A stretch of 37,781 nt of DNA from JAQVEM01 sp964595565 (lineage in GTDB: Bacteria; Actinomycetota; Humimicrobiia; Humimicrobiales; Humimicrobiaceae). The DNA lies in assembly GCA_964595565.1 (NCBI GenBank), contig CAZQQX010000017.1:1-37781 (forward strand). The letters run 5' to 3'. Of the stretch, positions 8,123 to 15,877 are shown in pieces. Numbering within the stretch: position 1 is the stretch's first letter; each line of letters begins with the position of its first letter. Below the pieces are notes generated by a model. The model worked only from the letters and a program-made list of their open reading frames with translations, made no database searches and was not told the origin of the DNA. Made by a program: the position numbers and the translations under genes.

Positions 8123-8141
8123 AAATTATTTATAATAATTT
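8123..8141. repeat. AT-only inverted repeat in a convergent intergenic region
   Basis: AAATTATT (8123-8130) and AATAATTT (8134-8141) form a perfect 8-bp inverted repeat with a 3-nt centre. It lies between two convergent genes. It contains no G or C, so it would be a poor terminator and may be chance. Confidence 0.2.
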
Positions 8142-8195
8142 ACACTATATTATTATAATACAGAAAAACTTTACATTATATAACCTGTTGTCCGG

Positions 8196-8570
8196 TTATC
8201 TTTTCAGCGGTTTTTTCTTCATCACCATGAAGTAGTAAATAATTGCAGCAATACCATTTAACTGGGTTACAAAAAATGTCACAATTAAAATTACCAGCCA
8301 CATTGTTTTTGCGTTTTCCCCTCCTGTTCCCGGAGGGAACTCTTCGGGCTTTCTTCTGCCACAATCAACCAGTGCAATAATCCATACTACAAATAAGAAA
8401 AGGCCTATCAATCCCCCAACAACTGCCACGCATATCCACAGGCCTACGAACGGAACAGCCATGGCGCCAATAGCGCCTCCTACAGCTTCCTCCTCTGTGC
8501 AGCCCGTGCCCATAAGTATTGCCGGGATTATTAACAGTAATAATAAACTCCATAAAAATATTTTTTTCAT
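8196..8570 (-). CDS. small membrane protein/lipoprotein, PLDc_N-like
   Basis: About 124 residues. A signal-like hydrophobic N-terminus ends at a Cys in the sequence ILMGTGC, a possible but non-ideal lipobox. Two or more further hydrophobic stretches follow, with the pattern IIALVDCGRR and, later, GIAAIIYYFMV, resembling the phospholipase-D N-terminal membrane domain (PLDc_N) found in small membrane proteins. It has no catalytic motif. The start was set at the second ATG because the Shine-Dalgarno GGGAGGAG lies within the first four codons of the longer reading. It is the last of three consecutive minus-strand lipoprotein-like genes. Function unknown. Confidence 0.6.
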   Translation of the reverse strand: MKKIFLWSLLLLLIIPAILMGTGCTEEEAVGGAIGAMAVPFVGLWICVAVVGGLIGLFLFVVWIIALVDCGRRKPEEFPPGTGGENAKTMWLVILIVTFFVTQLNGIAAIIYYFMVMKKKPLKR

Positions 8571-8583
8571 TGCTCCTCCCATT

Positions 8584-8605
8584 TTATAAAATAATTATTT
8601 TATAA
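8584..8605. promoter_or_regulatory. 22-bp perfect AT palindrome upstream of a lipoprotein gene
   Basis: The 22 bases form a perfect palindrome with half-site TTATAAAATAA, lying 13 nt before the start codon (8570) of the minus-strand gene and overlapping -10-like sequences. It could be an operator. Perfect palindromes of this size are not rare in AT-only DNA, so support is limited to position and length. Confidence 0.3.
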
Positions 8606-8720
8606 CTAACCAATCCGGGAATATATTATTGATTCCTTTAATAGTTTAACCCTGTTTCTTATTTATAGCCAATATATCTAAAATTAATTCCTGCTCCGCT
8701 TATCGATGCAAAAAATGAAT

Positions 8721-9164
8721 TTATTGATATGGGTTTTCCCTTAATTCCGGAGAATTAAACCAGGAACCAGATATTTTAAAGCTCCCATCCCCGGTTTCAG
8801 AAATAACCATAGTAACTATCATCTTTTCAGATTCCCCTGTATAAGTGGCTTCATAAACTATTATATTTGCTCCCTTCTGGATACCCGATTTGGACATCTC
8901 TTTTGAACCTGCCACATATTCTCCTGCGGTGCCCTTTAGATAAGAGGAAAATTTTATAAAATCTTCTTCAGGGACTGCTTCAAGCATTGCACTGTCCAGG
9001 TCTTTTTTATAACTTTCATAATCCTGATTATTTAAAGCAATAAGTAAACTTTCTGTTGCCCCGTCGGCAAAAGAAATTACTTCGTCGCTGACCCCCGCAC
9101 AACCCGTAATAATAATAATTATGATAAATGCCACAGGCACCAGAAAAATTAAATTTCTTTTCAT
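8721..9164 (-). CDS. lipoprotein with a DUF3887-like domain
   Basis: A 147-residue predicted lipoprotein: basic N-terminus, hydrophobic run and a good lipobox IITGC (Cys22). The mature part resembles DUF3887, small extracytoplasmic domains with an alpha-helix followed by a curved sheet: ALNNQDYESYKKDLDSAM, then GEYVAGSKEM, then VYEATYT and MIVTMVISETG. No enzyme motif is present. The function of this family is not known. The ATG has a strong Shine-Dalgarno (CTGGAGG) at normal spacing. It sits between two other predicted lipoprotein genes on the same strand, but gaps above 100 bp suggest separate promoters. Confidence 0.65.
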   Translation of the reverse strand: MKRNLIFLVPVAFIIIIIITGCAGVSDEVISFADGATESLLIALNNQDYESYKKDLDSAMLEAVPEEDFIKFSSYLKGTAGEYVAGSKEMSKSGIQKGANIIVYEATYTGESEKMIVTMVISETGDGSFKISGSWFNSPELRENPYQ

Positions 9165-9272
9165 AAGCCTCCAGACTAAAATTTCTTCTATATTATAATA
9201 TTTATTTAATTTTTAAAATAAACTCCTGACAGTAAATTTAAATCTCATAAATAAAATACGGCAAAGCTTTAA

Positions 9273-9857
9273 TCATTTACCCATTTCTAACAATGTTTCC
9301 CAATCAAAACCCAGAAACATGATAAAGGTGCCATTTTCTGCTCCAACCAGCACAAAAGCCTGTGGCTCATTTCCATCAGAGGCAATCATTACCGCAGGCC
9401 TATTTTTATCCTCAACCTGCTCCTCGCTCTTTAATTCTTTTATATCAAATTCTTTATTATCAAATGAATTATAATAATCCATTACTTCTTCTTTTTTATC
9501 GGCAGTTGAATATATCGTAGCACCTATCTCCTGCTCCATTACTTCCTGTGGTAGTTCATCCAGAACCTTAATATCTTTTTCGGATATAATGGCCCCATAT
9601 CTGCCGGCTATTTCCATAACAGTCTCTATGTCGCCTTCCACCTGAAGCAAAACTTTAGAATCAGGATATATCAGACCATCTTCTATAAGACTTTCATCAA
9701 TATTGTCACCTACTTTTACTTCAACACCGGTAAGTCTTTCAATCAGCGAAAAAATCGGACAGGTGCAGCTGCTGCCAATAAGCACCACTGCCATCAGGAA
9801 TAAAACAAATACTGTTAATAATAATCTCAATCTTAAAAGAGCTATCTTTTCCTTCAC
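9273..9857 (-). CDS. predicted lipoprotein, unknown function
   Basis: A 194-residue protein not assigned to a family. It starts at a GTG with a Shine-Dalgarno (GGGGGTGG) about 8 nt upstream. The N-terminus has positive charges, a hydrophobic segment (about 13-27) and a Cys in LIGSSC, an approximate lipobox. The exported part is acidic with mixed alpha/beta character, and no repeats or catalytic motifs are seen. It lies 51 bp downstream of alr on the same strand and could be cotranscribed with it. What it does is not evident. Confidence 0.6.
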   Translation of the reverse strand: MKEKIALLRLRLLLTVFVLFLMAVVLIGSSCTCPIFSLIERLTGVEVKVGDNIDESLIEDGLIYPDSKVLLQVEGDIETVMEIAGRYGAIISEKDIKVLDELPQEVMEQEIGATIYSTADKKEEVMDYYNSFDNKEFDIKELKSEEQVEDKNRPAVMIASDGNEPQAFVLVGAENGTFIMFLGFDWETLLEMGK

Positions 9858-9908
9858 AAAATACCACCCCCTGATAATTTATAAAACCCGGCATTACTTA
9901 TTTAAATT

Positions 9909-11081
9909 TTATTTTACATATATCCTTGGAATTCTATTTTTTATCATACATACTACTTCATAATTAATTGTACCCATAAATTCTGCAATATTTTCCGCCG
10001 TTATTTTCTTTCCCGGAGAACTTCCTATAAGCACTGCCTCATCCCCCACATTTATATTTTCTTTAGTCTCTGTAACATCTACCATGAACTGGTCCATTGT
10101 AATATTGCCCACCACCGGTAATAATTTCCCATTTATTAAAACAAAGCCTCTGTTTGACAGCAGCCTTGAATAACCATCCGCATAGCCAACAGGGACAGTT
10201 GCAATTACGCTATCCCTTCTGGTTTTGAAGGTGCCACAGTATGATATAGAACAACCCTCCGGAACATCTTTTATAAAAGAAATCTTTGCTTTAAGGCTGA
10301 GTAAGGGCTTTAAACCCGATATTACTTTAATTATTTCGGGCTCAAGCCATTCTGTATAATCCGGGTCATACGGGTTTAATCCATACATAGAAATCCCGAT
10401 CCTTACCATATCCAGATGCATTTTTTTGTATCTAAAAAAAGCTGCGCTATTAGAACAATGATAAAATTTAATCGGAAACCTGTAAATTTTTACCTTTTCC
10501 ATAACTTCATTGAACCTTTTGTACTGTAACTGGGTGTAAAAATCTCCACTGCTGCATGCACAGGCATAATGAGTGCAGATGCTTTCTAATTTTAACCCTT
10601 CCAGTTCGGAAATTCTTAAAATCTCCTCCGGGGCACGGCTAAAGTTTATCCCTATTCTATTCATTCCGGTGTCAATATTGATATTGACACTTAATTTCTT
10701 ACCCGATTTAACACATTGTTCCGAATAAAGCCTGGCTGATTTATATGAATTTATACCCGGAATCAAATCATATTTTACAGCTTCTTCCACTGATTCGGGA
10801 GCACTCTCGCCCAGCACATAAATAGGTGCGGTAATGCCTGCTCTTCTTAATTCTGCTCCCTCTTCAACCAGCGCCACTCCCAGAGCGTATGCTCCGCTTT
10901 TTATCGCCTGCCTGGAAATCTCTACCGCCCCGTGGCCATAAGCACCGGCTTTAACCACGGCCATTATCTTAACCTTTTTTGAAACTAAATATGATTTGAT
11001 TAATTCAAGATTATGAGAAAGATTGGACAGATTTATTTCGGCCCAGGCAGATCTTTTATTAATTATCGGGTCTTTTTGCAT
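9909..11081 (-). CDS. alr: alanine racemase
   Basis: Fold-type III PLP racemase that interconverts L- and D-alanine for peptidoglycan. Seen: the PLP lysine in AVVKAGAYGHG (Lys44; the family usually has KANAYGHG), the catalytic tyrosine in ISYCGT (Tyr281; usually ISYGRT or similar), DTGMNRIG, HYACA and the C-terminal domain with VGYADGYSR and MDQFMVDV. The 390-residue length is typical. It follows the CBS gene by 26 bp, so both are probably one transcript with nnr, acpS and glmS upstream. The Shine-Dalgarno is weak (GGAT). A second PLP racemase-like gene of a different family lies at about 20-21 kb. Confidence 0.94.
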   Translation of the reverse strand: MQKDPIINKRSAWAEINLSNLSHNLELIKSYLVSKKVKIMAVVKAGAYGHGAVEISRQAIKSGAYALGVALVEEGAELRRAGITAPIYVLGESAPESVEEAVKYDLIPGINSYKSARLYSEQCVKSGKKLSVNINIDTGMNRIGINFSRAPEEILRISELEGLKLESICTHYACACSSGDFYTQLQYKRFNEVMEKVKIYRFPIKFYHCSNSAAFFRYKKMHLDMVRIGISMYGLNPYDPDYTEWLEPEIIKVISGLKPLLSLKAKISFIKDVPEGCSISYCGTFKTRRDSVIATVPVGYADGYSRLLSNRGFVLINGKLLPVVGNITMDQFMVDVTETKENINVGDEAVLIGSSPGKKITAENIAEFMGTINYEVVCMIKNRIPRIYVK

Positions 11082-11107
11082 ATAATTTAAATCCAGTATA
11101 TACTTTT

Positions 11108-11563
11108 TTAGGTCATTGATTTTACAATGTCTGCCCTGGTAATTATCCCTATCAGACCGCCTTTGCTATCCAGAACAGGGACTCTATTAATATTATATTT
11201 TATCATTATATTTGCTACTTCGCTGACAGGAGTATCATCCCTGACTGTCTTCACTTTAGTGGTCATGATATCTTCTACTTTTGTTCCCAGATATTTTTTT
11301 AGATTTGTTTTAAATTTATCCAGGCTTTCAAGATATATAATACTATCAAGTAATTTAAAATAACTCGGAAAATGGAGGTCCGCATCTTTTACAATCAGAT
11401 CCCCTTCGGTAGCAATCCCTATCAGCTTACCGTCATCATCTATTACCGGAACACCGCTTATCTTATTTTTTATTAAAATATCAGAAAGTTTTTTTACCGA
11501 CTCATTTTTATTTATAGTAATAACTTTCTTTACCATAATATCTCTGGCTACAGGCTCTGACAT
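11108..11563 (-). CDS. tandem CBS-domain protein
   Basis: A 151-residue protein made of two CBS domains (about residues 5-60 and 95-150), each with the repeated pattern ISGVPVIDDDGKLIGIATEGDL and NRVPVLDSKGGLIGIITRADI (both core segments). Paired CBS domains form a disc that binds adenine nucleotides and usually senses energy state or regulates a partner. No catalytic domain is attached. The start is set at the third in-frame candidate (ATG at 11563), because TTGGAG at the upstream candidate is the Shine-Dalgarno itself. It lies between nnr and alr, where it might regulate a neighbour, but that is inference. Confidence 0.85.
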   Translation of the reverse strand: MSEPVARDIMVKKVITINKNESVKKLSDILIKNKISGVPVIDDDGKLIGIATEGDLIVKDADLHFPSYFKLLDSIIYLESLDKFKTNLKKYLGTKVEDIMTTKVKTVRDDTPVSEVANIMIKYNINRVPVLDSKGGLIGIITRADIVKSMT

Positions 11564-11627
11564 TTTCATCTCCAATTACTCATATATTAATAATTCCAAA
11601 ATAAATTTAAAAAAAATTTATATATTT

Positions 11628-13250
11628 TCAGTATTTTAATTTTTCTATCTCTCCAAAAACCCTTTTTAAACCTTCCAGCAGGTCAGTTGCCATAAGTGCG
11701 GTTCTGCTTGTCTCCCTTACCATAATATCCGCTGCCAATCCATGAATATATACTCCGCATACTGCACTCTCCAGAAGTCCCATTCCCTGGCAGAGCAATG
11801 AGCCAATGATACCGGTTAATATATCACCTGTCCCCGCGGAAGCCAGCCCCCAGTTTCCTGTTGGATTAATAAAGGTTTTCTTATTATAATCAGAAATTAT
11901 TGTTCTGGCTCCTTTAAGAACTGATGTTAACTTATATTTCTCTGCGATCTCCAGATTTATTTTAATCCTATCTTCCAGTGGAATCTTGCCCAGGCCCATT
12001 ATTAATGACATTTCCCCTGAATGTGGTGTTATTACAACATTGGAAAGATCAAAAGTTTTCATTATATCCGTGTCATCCGCCCCATAAAGAGCATAGAGCC
12101 CATCGGCATCAAGCACTACCGGTTTTTTTATTTTTTTTAGTAATTCTCTAACAAGACACATGGTGTCTGAATTTCTTGAAAGCCCCGGCCCTATTGCCAC
12201 TGCGCTAAACCTATCACTTAAATCCATTATTTCGTTTAAACTGTTAACGCTTGAAGATACATCTTCTGTTTGTTCAACCGGATATGTTATTACTTCCGTT
12301 AGCTTTTCTTCAAATATATTATTTAAGCCCCAGGGGCATACAAGAGTAACCACCCCTGCCCCTGACCTCAGGGCACTCATACAGGTCATGGAAGCTGCCC
12401 CTGTAAATCCGGAAGAACCTGCTATTACCAGTAAACTTCCAACTTTATACTTATATGTCCATGATTCCCTCAAGGGAATTTCCCCGGCTACCCACCTGAT
12501 ATCAGGCTCAAAAATCTGTTCATATTTATCAAAATATTTTTCAGGAATACCAATATCAATAACTTTAACCTCTCCTGTAAAATCCGCCCCCGGATAATTT
12601 ACCTGCCCTATCTTTTTACATGCAAAAGTTATGGTTTTATCCGCCCTGATTGATACCCCTAAAACTTTACCGTTATCAGAATCAATACCTGATGGGATGT
12701 CAACAGAATAAATTTTTAAATTTTCATTTTTCTGCTTAAAAAAGTTTACAATTTCTATTATGTCCCTGGAAGGCCCATAAATCTCCTTACCGTGCAGGCC
12801 TGTGCCAAATATGGCATCCAGGACAAAATCAGCTTTTTCCAGCTCTGCCCTGAAAAAAGCCACTATCTTCTTATCCTCTGTACTTAAATCATAGATATTA
12901 TCCTTTTTACTTTCTTCAAGTTTCTTAAAGTAGAAAAGACTGCTGCCCCTGTACTTCTCCACCGGAAAAGTATGAAATACGGTCACCTTCATGCCATAAT
13001 CCAGTAATTCACCGGCTGCCACCAATCCATCCCCGCCATTATTACCGCCCCCACATACAACCACTCCACGCGCGGTCCTCTTTAACTCTTTACTTTCAAA
13101 ATCACTTATAACTTCCCTGGAAACACTTCTGCCTGCATTTCCCATAAGCCATTTTGGGTCTATTCCATCACTGATAGCCATAGCATCAATCTCCGCTATT
13201 TTGCTTCCCTCTAAGATTTTAATTAATTTTATTTCTCTGCTGATATCCAA
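11628..13250 (-). CDS. nnr: bifunctional NAD(P)H-hydrate epimerase / ADP-dependent NAD(P)H-hydrate dehydratase
   Basis: A 540-residue fusion that repairs hydrated NAD(P)H. The N-terminal YjeF_N epimerase (about 15-235) shows CGGGNNGGDGLVAA, VLDAIFGTGL and DIPSGIDSDNG. The C-terminal YjeF_C dehydratase, a ribokinase-like fold (about 255-535), shows VIAGSSGFTGAA, DADGLYAL, ITPHSGEM, a KGART segment and ASAGTGDILTGIIGSL. The best start is a TTG at 13250 with AAAGG about 10 nt upstream; no ATG lies near the family start. The acpS-nnr-alr neighbourhood is common in Gram-positive lineages, though the metabolic link is not obvious. Confidence 0.92.
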   Translation of the reverse strand: MDISREIKLIKILEGSKIAEIDAMAISDGIDPKWLMGNAGRSVSREVISDFESKELKRTARGVVVCGGGNNGGDGLVAAGELLDYGMKVTVFHTFPVEKYRGSSLFYFKKLEESKKDNIYDLSTEDKKIVAFFRAELEKADFVLDAIFGTGLHGKEIYGPSRDIIEIVNFFKQKNENLKIYSVDIPSGIDSDNGKVLGVSIRADKTITFACKKIGQVNYPGADFTGEVKVIDIGIPEKYFDKYEQIFEPDIRWVAGEIPLRESWTYKYKVGSLLVIAGSSGFTGAASMTCMSALRSGAGVVTLVCPWGLNNIFEEKLTEVITYPVEQTEDVSSSVNSLNEIMDLSDRFSAVAIGPGLSRNSDTMCLVRELLKKIKKPVVLDADGLYALYGADDTDIMKTFDLSNVVITPHSGEMSLIMGLGKIPLEDRIKINLEIAEKYKLTSVLKGARTIISDYNKKTFINPTGNWGLASAGTGDILTGIIGSLLCQGMGLLESAVCGVYIHGLAADIMVRETSRTALMATDLLEGLKRVFGEIEKLKY

Positions 13251-13309
13251 TTAGTTTATGCCTTTCTTTCAGACCAAAATAACAAAACCCAGCTATAACT
13301 TACAATTAA

Positions 13310-13323
13310 CCGGAACCCTCCGG
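13310..13323 (-). other. GC-rich hairpin between acpS and nnr
   Basis: CCGGA (13310-13314) and TCCGG (13319-13323) form a 5-bp stem with a 4-nt loop in the 148-bp gap between acpS and nnr. No U-tract follows on the minus strand, so it is at most a weak attenuator or mRNA-processing structure. Confidence 0.25.
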
Positions 13324-13398
13324 ACCAGCGCCCCTGAAAAGCATCAGCCTTTCTTATTGCTTTATACCATACATATATTCCGTGCTTTTAATTATAAA

Positions 13399-13779
13399 CT
13401 ATATTAATGCAATCGCATAGGCGACGGCAAAATTACCTGTTGCCGAGACTGATACTTTTATCTCTTTTATGTTTAGCTTCTTACTGAACCTGCTGGTTTT
13501 TCCGTAGAGTTTTATAAAAGGCGCGCCACTATTAAGATTTGACACTTCAATCTCATTTAAAGAAATATTTTTAGTGATTCCCTCGGCAAGAGCTTTTGCA
13601 ACAGCTTCTTTTGCGGCAAAACGGGCTGCAAGACTGGAAAATTTCCCTTTCTTTTTCTTATTACAATACTCTATTTCGCTTACAGTATATACCCTGTTTA
13701 AGAAACCCGAATTGCTCCTTACTGCAGACTTTATTCTTTCAACCTCAATTATGTCAGTGCCTATTCCGTATATTTCCAT
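13399..13779 (-). CDS. acpS: holo-[acyl-carrier-protein] synthase
   Basis: A 126-residue phosphopantetheinyl transferase that loads the 4'-phosphopantetheine arm of CoA onto acyl carrier protein. The family signatures are clear: GIGTDIIEVERI near the N-terminus, with the Mg-binding Asp8, and ARFAAKEAVAKAL with the second metal ligand Glu. Length is normal. It begins 6 nt after the glmS stop, and its Shine-Dalgarno (GGAGTAAAGG) overlaps the end of glmS, which implies translational coupling. Confidence 0.94.
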   Translation of the reverse strand: MEIYGIGTDIIEVERIKSAVRSNSGFLNRVYTVSEIEYCNKKKKGKFSSLAARFAAKEAVAKALAEGITKNISLNEIEVSNLNSGAPFIKLYGKTSRFSKKLNIKEIKVSVSATGNFAVAYAIALI

Positions 13780-13785
13780 ATACCT

Positions 13786-15639
13786 TTACTCCACAGTAAC
13801 ACTCTTCGCGAGATTTCTCGGCTGGTCAACATCTCTATCCAAATTCTTTGCTATATAATATGAATATAATTGTATTGGAATAATGGTCAATATAGCATAA
13901 AATTCTTCAAATGTTTCGGGTACCCTGAATACATAATCCGCATACTTTTTTGTTTTTTTATCATTACCACCAATTATAGAAAAAATAGTGGCTTTCCTTG
14001 CCTTTACTTCCTGAATATTACTCAGCATTTTATCATATACCGAATCCACGGGCATAATTCCCACCACCAGTGTTTTTTCATCAGTCAGCGCTATGGGGCC
14101 ATGCTTCATTTCACCTGCCGGATAGCCCTCTGCGTGGATGTAAGAAATTTCCTTTAACTTTAACGCGCCTTCCAGAGCTGCCGGCAGGCCAAAGATCCTT
14201 CCCATAAATAAAAAGCAGGTATACTTATATGTTTCATCAGCAATTCTTTTTATCTTATCCGCTTCATTCAATACCGTCTGTATCCTGTCAGGTATGGCCT
14301 CCAGCTCATCTATTAATTTTTCAAATTCACCTTTTTTTATGCCACCATTCACTCTTGCAAGATACAGGCCCATAAGATACATAATTATAATTTGCGCGGT
14401 AAAAGTTTTAGTAGCGCAGACGCCAATTTCCGGTCCCGCATGGGTATATATCACCGAATCCGCCTCTCTTGCTACCGAACTTCCCACGACATTCGTAACA
14501 GCCACCAGCCCTGCTCCTTTTGACTTCACCCCTCTTATTGCAGCAAGTGTATCTACTGTTTCCCCCGATTGTGTTATAGCTATAAACAAACAATTTCTAC
14601 CAATCAACGGATTCCTGTATCTGTATTCTGAAGAAAAATCTACCTCTACAGGAATTCTGGCCCATTTTTCTATAACCTGCTTTCCGATCAATGCCGCATG
14701 ATATGAAGACCCGCAGGCAATTATCTGTATTTTTTCAAGGTTCTTAATCTGCTCCGGTGTTAAATTAAGCTCATCAAAATTAAGCCTGCCATCCGTCAGC
14801 CTGCCTCTCATTGTTTCTTTCACTCCATAGGGCTGCTCAAAGATTTCTTTCAACATAAAATCTTCATAACCGCCTTTTTCCGCGCTTATAATATCCCAGT
14901 CAACTTTAAACGGCTTTCTTTTTACTAATTTCCCATCCCTGTTATAAATCTCTACTCTTTCTCCGGTAAGTCTGACAGTCTCAAAATCATTAATTACTAT
15001 AAAATTATCTGTATATTCAAGAACTGCCGGTATATCCGAAGCAAGAAAATTGCCATCTTCCGATACACCTGCTATAAGAGGACTAAATACCCGTGCCCCG
15101 ACAAGCTCTTCAGGATTATTTTTTGATATGGCAACTATTGCTCCCGAACCTTTAATTTTTTTTATTACTTTCTGCATTGCCTCAAGCAGGTCACCTTTAT
15201 TGTATTTCTCCAGTAAATGAGGTATCACCTCCGTGTCAGTTTCCGAAATAAACCTGTGACCTTCTTTTTCAAGTTCTTCTTTTAGTTCGGCATAATTTTC
15301 TATTATTCCGTTATGTACCACGGCAATTCCACCATTATCTGCTTCATGGGGATGGGCGTTCAACCCGGTCGGCCTGCCATGTGTGGCCCATCTTGTGTGC
15401 CCTATCCCGCAGTTTCCATCTACATCTAAATTATCCAATTTATTCTCAAGTATATTTATTTTTCCCGCTTCCTTAACTATCCTGATTTTATGGTTCCCGG
15501 GGTGCCCTGGATTCCCCATCTCACCTGTTATTATGGCTATACCGGATGAATCGTAACCTCTATACTCCAATCTTTTGAGCCCGCCCAGCAAAATATTCTT
15601 ACATTTTTTTCTACCTACATATGCAATAATCCCGCACAT
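13786..15639 (-). CDS. glmS: glutamine-fructose-6-phosphate aminotransferase (isomerizing)
   Basis: Makes glucosamine-6-phosphate from fructose-6-phosphate and glutamine, the entry step to UDP-GlcNAc. The start is fixed at MCGIIAYVG: Cys2 becomes the N-terminal nucleophile, and TGGAGGA lies at proper spacing; a longer reading with eight extra residues would block it. The glutaminase domain covers about 1-220 (RWATHGRPT, HNGIIENY, SETDTE). Two SIS domains follow (IIACGSSYHAALIG; TQSGETVDT; YIHAEGYPAGEMKHGPIAL), and the protein ends with the conserved DQPRNLAKSVTVE. Length 617. It is divergent from nagB, the reverse-direction enzyme. No glmS ribozyme is recognisable in the short leader. Confidence 0.95.
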   Translation of the reverse strand: MCGIIAYVGRKKCKNILLGGLKRLEYRGYDSSGIAIITGEMGNPGHPGNHKIRIVKEAGKINILENKLDNLDVDGNCGIGHTRWATHGRPTGLNAHPHEADNGGIAVVHNGIIENYAELKEELEKEGHRFISETDTEVIPHLLEKYNKGDLLEAMQKVIKKIKGSGAIVAISKNNPEELVGARVFSPLIAGVSEDGNFLASDIPAVLEYTDNFIVINDFETVRLTGERVEIYNRDGKLVKRKPFKVDWDIISAEKGGYEDFMLKEIFEQPYGVKETMRGRLTDGRLNFDELNLTPEQIKNLEKIQIIACGSSYHAALIGKQVIEKWARIPVEVDFSSEYRYRNPLIGRNCLFIAITQSGETVDTLAAIRGVKSKGAGLVAVTNVVGSSVAREADSVIYTHAGPEIGVCATKTFTAQIIIMYLMGLYLARVNGGIKKGEFEKLIDELEAIPDRIQTVLNEADKIKRIADETYKYTCFLFMGRIFGLPAALEGALKLKEISYIHAEGYPAGEMKHGPIALTDEKTLVVGIMPVDSVYDKMLSNIQEVKARKATIFSIIGGNDKKTKKYADYVFRVPETFEEFYAILTIIPIQLYSYYIAKNLDRDVDQPRNLAKSVTVE

Positions 15640-15691
15640 CTGTGTCCTCCAGACCTTATACAAATTAAACAGAAATCTTAAACAGCGTACC

Positions 15692-15712
15692 TGATTATAA
15701 ATTTAATAATCA
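15692..15712. promoter_or_regulatory. 21-bp near-perfect palindrome over the glmS -10 box
   Basis: Arms TGATTAT (15692-15698) and ATAATCA (15706-15712) flank a nearly symmetric centre; 9 of 10 base pairs match. On the minus strand it contains TATAAT (15699-15694), a likely glmS -10 box lying about 55 nt before the start codon. It is placed as an operator for glmS and possibly nagB would be. The regulator cannot be named. Confidence 0.4.
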
Positions 15713-15772
15713 AGATATCATAAATTTAACCCCGTAAAAAGATAATAAAATATTATAACAAATGACCGGGGA

Positions 15773-15807
15773 ACAGGGATTTATAACTTAAAAAACAGTT
15801 TCCCTGT
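15773..15807. repeat. inverted repeat in the glmS-nagB intergenic region
   Basis: ACAGGGA (15773-15779) and TCCCTGT (15801-15807) are exact inverse copies separated by 21 bp, about two helical turns between centres. They lie upstream of nagB in otherwise AT-rich DNA. They could be two half-sites for a regulator or a leader hairpin. Confidence 0.3.
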
Positions 15808-15862
15808 ACAAAATTACAAAAAACAGCAATAATAATCAACATATTTTTTTATTAATTTTACC

Positions 15863-15877
15863 GGGGAGGCAAAAATA
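15863..15877 (+). promoter_or_regulatory. Shine-Dalgarno deciding an ATA start for nagB
   Basis: GGGGAGG (15863-15869) is followed by five bases and then ATA (15875-15877). No ATG, GTG or TTG lies in frame at normal spacing; the first in-frame ATG (15908) has only a weak GAAGAG before it. Confidence 0.65.

Noticed and set aside
8123..8160. AT-rich palindromes as terminators between convergent genes
   Set aside because: No GC stem and no oriented U-tract; such repeats are expected by chance in this composition.
12160..12597. Plus-strand open frame opposite nnr
   Set aside because: Antisense shadow of the conserved dehydratase domain.
15639..15663. Longer glmS start with eight extra residues
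   Set aside because: It would bury the N-terminal Cys nucleophile; the ATG before CGIIAYVG has the Shine-Dalgarno.
15640..15760. glmS ribozyme/riboswitch in the glmS leader
   Set aside because: The presumed leader is only about 50 nt and AT-rich; the conserved ribozyme core cannot be found.
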